Shown here one piece after another: positions 6,133-8,743 of a stretch of 8,743 nt of DNA. Origin of the DNA: JAYWAM01 sp043782425 (GTDB taxonomy: Bacteria > Pseudomonadota > Gammaproteobacteria > Burkholderiales > Usitatibacteraceae); assembly GCA_043782425.1 (NCBI GenBank), contig JAYWAM010000336.1, positions 1-8,743 of the forward strand, given 5' to 3'. The number at the start of each line of letters is the position of its first letter. Within the stretch, counting starts at the first letter, position 1. The position numbers and the translations under genes are program-made. The notes below the pieces were generated by a model, which saw only the letters and a program-made list of their open reading frames with translations, was not told the origin of the DNA and searched no databases.

Positions 6133-7308
6133 GCGATAAAACAGGCGTCCAGGCCATCCGGCGGCTGTGTAAGTATGCCGTCCAAAGACGCGCCAGCTGA
6201 CCTCAAACAGGAGACGGCGGGCGGCGCGAGGGCCGCGCGAGGATCCCAAAAGCATTACACACGGAACCAACAGCAAAATTCGCAATAGTCTCAGGCTAAC
6301 CCCTGGCGGATGGTTTGCCTCGATTTTCTGAAAGGCCGGCCAGTCAATCGCTCGCGGCCCGGGTGCCACCGATCCCAGCTTGTCCAGCATCTCGCGAAAA
6401 CGCTCACAATAAGTGTGATGGCGCCTTACACGCGCATGCCCGGCCTGGGCGATCGCGTCGCGATGGTTCGGATCGGCGAGCAACTCGTGCATCTGTTCCA
6501 GCAGTTGCTTGTCATCCTGGAACAGCGCGATTTCTGCGCCGGGAACAAAATAATTCTCCAAGTGTGGCGCCACTTCAGTCAATAACATTCCGCCAGCCGC
6601 AGGAACCTCAAACACCCGTGCTTTGATCTGTCTACCTCCACCGCCACCGGCTTCGCTGAAATTCAGACTGACTACCGAATCGCGAACGATCTCAGAAATC
6701 CGCTCTGCCGCCACAGGTCCGGCAGGCCAGCCGTGACCAAAACATTCCACCACTATCCCCGCCGCACCGAGTGCAGCAATGCGCGCCGGCCGATCGCCAT
6801 AGGCCGAGCCGACAAAACTGGCCGGGAATCTGCAATCGCTTGCCGGCTTGGGCACAGCTAGCCAAGAGGCGCTTGCACCCCACTGTGTGAGATGCACATT
6901 GTCAATCCCGTCCGCCCGGTACCAGGCCGCTGCTGCCGGGCAGGTAGTGGCGTACAGGTCGAACTCTTTTGCGATCAGGCGTGAGAATTGACGATACTTC
7001 CATGAATCGTCGGTTGACCAGTTGACCACCTTGCACCCAGCGCGGCGCATCAGGGCGATGCTCTCCATCCAGACCTCAGCCATCATCAGAACAGTGAGCA
7101 CCACGTCAGGTCGAAGCTCTTCAACCTGCTTCAACAGGGCGCCATTCAACGCGGCGAAGTTGTGGTAACCCCTGCGCGAAAAAGACTCGAAGAAAAACGT
7201 TTCATGACCGAGAGCACGCAGAGCCGGCAAGAATTGGGAGTATTCCACTCCTTCGCCTCGCACGGGGTCGCCATAGTTGTACTGGCCGAATACGCACAGA
7301 ATTCTCAT
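6124..7308 (-). CDS. CgeB/YkvP-like glycosyltransferase (GT-B, glycosyl transferase 1-like)
   Basis: This 394-residue protein resembles the CgeB/spore-protein-YkvP group of GT-B glycosyltransferases. The N-terminal Rossmann half includes MRILCVFGQYNYGD (1-14), ELRPDVVLTVLM (64-75) and VVNWSTDDSW (94-103). The C-terminal half carries FVGSAYGDR (165-173) and the donor-binding stretch KARVFEVPAAGGMLLTE (229-245), as in the Glyco_trans_1_2 domain, after an unusual run of five glycines (221-225). A basic tail with a hydrophobic helix (about 338-355) could attach it to the membrane. Similar proteins occur in polysaccharide and protein-glycan clusters and are rarely characterised, so the sugar added is unknown. 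The ATG at 7308 is chosen because the family fold starts there, 8 nt after the previous stop. The upstream extension begins with TTG at 7374, would overlap the previous gene, and looks non-native. The Shine-Dalgarno sequence is poor, which fits translation coupled to the previous gene. Confidence 0.82.
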   Translation of the reverse strand: MRILCVFGQYNYGDPVRGEGVEYSQFLPALRALGHETFFFESFSRRGYHNFAALNGALLKQVEELRPDVVLTVLMMAEVWMESIALMRRAGCKVVNWSTDDSWKYRQFSRLIAKEFDLYATTCPAAAAWYRADGIDNVHLTQWGASASWLAVPKPASDCRFPASFVGSAYGDRPARIAALGAAGIVVECFGHGWPAGPVAAERISEIVRDSVVSLNFSEAGGGGGRQIKARVFEVPAAGGMLLTEVAPHLENYFVPGAEIALFQDDKQLLEQMHELLADPNHRDAIAQAGHARVRRHHTYCERFREMLDKLGSVAPGPRAIDWPAFQKIEANHPPGVSLRLLRILLLVPCVMLLGSSRGPRAARRLLFEVSWRVFGRHTYTAAGWPGRLFYRES

Positions 7309-7316
7309 ACGGAAAG

Positions 7317-8090
7317 CTACGCCCCAGCTAAACGCGCAGAAACGTCCGGTTTGACGAATACATACATGCCACAACCGTAGTCAAGTTTCTCCCCGTCTTC
7401 GGGTTCGGCTGTCGATAAATAACTGCCGCGATCATCTACCAGCGCGAAGGACTCCAACTCAAGGCCGGGAAACATGCGCTGCAGCGTCGCCGGACTAAAT
7501 ACGCGGTGGGCATTGAAGTAAGTACGGTCCCTGCCTGTGGGCACAGAGACATACAACCTGCCGCCTGGGCTTACTACCCGCGTAAACTCGACTGCCGCTT
7601 TGACACTCCCCAGCGGGTCCAGTGCATCGCCATAGCGACCTAGCCCGACATGCTCCAACACATGCAAACTGGAAAGTGACGGTAACGACTCTGTTGCAAA
7701 TGGCAGTCGCAGCGCATTGCCTGCCAGACAGATCAGATCTTCCAAGCCAGCACGCAACGGCCGGTAGTCAACGAAAACTGTACGAACCTGCGCACTCATC
7801 ACACTAAGCATCATCGCGCTTGATCCAATATCGACGTGCAAAGTCGGCTTGGTCAGCGTCAAGTGCCTCGCCAGCCAGGCGCCTTGATAGAAATAGTGTG
7901 GGTCAAAAGGTGTCGACGGATACCAATCCGTTAGGCAAGGGTACGAATCCCGCCATTCGGGGCGAGTATCCGAAAGCGCCATCGCACGATACTCAAACCA
8001 GTGCCGCAGATAACGCGGCAGATACAACATCCCGACGATGGGTTTAGGGACTAGAAATGCCAGCAACCAGCGCTTGACAATAGTCATCAT
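7317..8090 (-). CDS. DUF268 family protein, SAM-methyltransferase-like
   Basis: About 257 residues. The core looks like a class I SAM-dependent methyltransferase: LHVDIGSS (84-91) as motif I, VFVDYRPL (105-112) as the second strand, SLHVLEHVGLGRYGD (141-155), and PGGRLYVSVP (175-184). The LEHVGLGRYGD stretch with the following DP is the pattern I associate with DUF268 proteins, which often sit in polysaccharide clusters. No activity is established for the family that I can name; sugar methylation is an inference. A short hydrophobic, basic N-terminus (1-25) may be membrane-associated. The start could be 8111, 8090 or 8087. I chose the ATG at 8090 because it overlaps the preceding gene's TGA as ATGA, and the 8111 ATG lacks a visible Shine-Dalgarno sequence. 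The next gene begins 8 nt downstream. Confidence 0.82.
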   Translation of the reverse strand: MMTIVKRWLLAFLVPKPIVGMLYLPRYLRHWFEYRAMALSDTRPEWRDSYPCLTDWYPSTPFDPHYFYQGAWLARHLTLTKPTLHVDIGSSAMMLSVMSAQVRTVFVDYRPLRAGLEDLICLAGNALRLPFATESLPSLSSLHVLEHVGLGRYGDALDPLGSVKAAVEFTRVVSPGGRLYVSVPTGRDRTYFNAHRVFSPATLQRMFPGLELESFALVDDRGSYLSTAEPEDGEKLDYGCGMYVFVKPDVSARLAGA

Positions 8091-8743
8091 CGCGCGCCCC
8101 GCGCACGCCATTTTTCGATTCGGACGAAAATCGAATTTACATAGGTATCGGCATAGACAAAATAGCCCTTGCTTTGCATTAGCTCAATCACTTCGGCAAT
8201 CTTTTTCTCGGATTGATCTTCCGTATAAGTGAGTGTTTCAACGCACACCACGTCCGGCGCATATTTTTCAAAATCCAGGCTCTTCAAAATCGGCAAGTCC
8301 AGGCCTTCGACGTCCAAGGAAAGTAAATTGGGGGCCCCGCCGAACTCATCGGAGATCACCGCATTGATATTTCGAATTCGCACCGGTACAACACATTCGA
8401 TTTTCTGATTTCCATATGATGCGAACCGCTCAGCCTCCGTCCTGGAAAACGTATTCAACGTGGGGGTAGTCATCACGAAAAAATCGGCCACCCCTTCTTC
8501 AAGACCGATGCCGATATTCAGCAAGCGATCAGCGGGCCGGTGCTCGACAAAAGCCCGAACCAGACTCGAATCGGCTTCGACGCAGACCCCTCGATGCCCC
8601 TTGAGATAAAAATAATACGTATTGCTGAGATAGGTTGGGTGATGCGCTCCGACATCAAGATAGGAAATCTTTTCAATGCCCAGTGCATTGAACACATACT
8701 GAATCAACAGATCCTCGCCGCACTGTGCATACGACAAGCGGTC
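8087..8743 (-). CDS. FkbM family methyltransferase (N-terminus cut by window edge)
   Basis: The reading frame stays open to the right edge, giving 218 visible residues, so the start codon is probably outside the window; a TTG at 8737 is a poor substitute. The start of the visible part, LSYAQCGEDLLIQYVF, is the usual opening of many FkbM-type proteins, so only a few residues are likely missing. Visible motifs are the SAM-binding YLDVGAHHP, the acidic CVEAD after the second strand, and LLSLDVEGLDLPILKSLDF, all typical of the FkbM domain. Members O-methylate varied substrates including sugar hydroxyls; the substrate here is unknown, but the context points to a polysaccharide residue. The gene is about 49% GC (hand count over 8161-8640), lower than the dehydrogenase gene downstream, which may indicate a separate origin. 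Its TGA overlaps the next gene's ATG. Confidence 0.87.
   Translation of the reverse strand, partial: DRLSYAQCGEDLLIQYVFNALGIEKISYLDVGAHHPTYLSNTYYFYLKGHRGVCVEADSSLVRAFVEHRPADRLLNIGIGLEEGVADFFVMTTPTLNTFSRTEAERFASYGNQKIECVVPVRIRNINAVISDEFGGAPNLLSLDVEGLDLPILKSLDFEKYAPDVVCVETLTYTEDQSEKKIAEVIELMQSKGYFVYADTYVNSIFVRIEKWRARGAR

Larger units (their letters stand above)
922..8743 (-). other. Putative surface-polysaccharide operon (seven genes, 5' end outside window)
   Basis: All seven minus-strand genes run in the same direction with very small gaps: 4-bp overlap, 8, 4, 21, 47 and 9 nt in transcription order, using my start choices. No promoter-sized gap lies between them. This supports a single transcript starting beyond the right edge. 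The order is two methyltransferase-like genes, two glycosyltransferases, then three nucleotide-sugar or amidation enzymes. Genes for priming, flipping, polymerising or export are not present in the visible part. Confidence 0.75.

Noticed and set aside
922..8743. A new defence or mobile-element system in the minus-strand genes
   Set aside because: Every gene fits a known polysaccharide-biosynthesis family or a family common in such clusters. No nuclease, transposase, integrase, reverse transcriptase, repeat array or toxin-antitoxin pair is visible.

Overview
The window looks like part of a cell-surface polysaccharide (exopolysaccharide, capsule or O-antigen) gene cluster from a GC-rich Gram-negative bacterium. 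A betaproteobacterium is my best guess, from the general look of the OsmC-family protein and the mix of genes; this is an inference from protein flavour, and no rRNA or other phylogenetic marker is present. Most of the window is clearly GC-rich, apart from a sharply AT-rich island at about 91-240 and a moderately lower-GC gene at the right edge.

Layout. Positions 1-327 hold no convincing gene. They contain the AT island, with a candidate sigma70 promoter and a perfect match to the IHF consensus, followed by a GC-rich block able to form competing hairpins. Positions 328-747 (+) encode a small OsmC/YhfA-type protein. Everything from 922 to the right edge lies on the minus strand, so it is transcribed right to left. 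The order of transcription is: FkbM-family methyltransferase (cut by the window edge), DUF268 methyltransferase-like protein, CgeB/YkvP-like GT-B glycosyltransferase, family 2 (GT-A) glycosyltransferase, UDP-uronate 4-epimerase-like SDR protein, TviB/WbpO-type UDP-sugar dehydrogenase, and an AsnB-type glutamine-dependent amidotransferase. Gaps between these seven genes run from a 4-bp overlap to 47 nt, which suggests one operon whose promoter lies beyond the right edge. The operon converges on the OsmC gene across a 174-nt gap with no obvious intrinsic terminator.

How the genes may work together. The dehydrogenase and epimerase would supply an activated uronic acid, such as UDP-GalNAcA or UDP-GalA. 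The amidotransferase could convert a uronic acid carboxylate to an amide, as proposed for WbpS in Pseudomonas O-antigen clusters. The two glycosyltransferases would add sugars to a lipid-linked repeat unit, and the FkbM and DUF268 proteins could methylate sugar residues. No flippase, polymerase, export gene, priming transferase or exosortase is visible here; these would be expected outside the window.

I found no CRISPR array, tRNA, rRNA, transposase or phage gene, and nothing that amounts to a new type of defence or mobile system. The points most worth checking are the inferred uronamide pathway, the two adjacent methyltransferase-like genes, the structured leader of the OsmC gene, a T8 tract in the translation-initiation region of the amidotransferase gene, and a 15-bp duplication over the OsmC stop codon.
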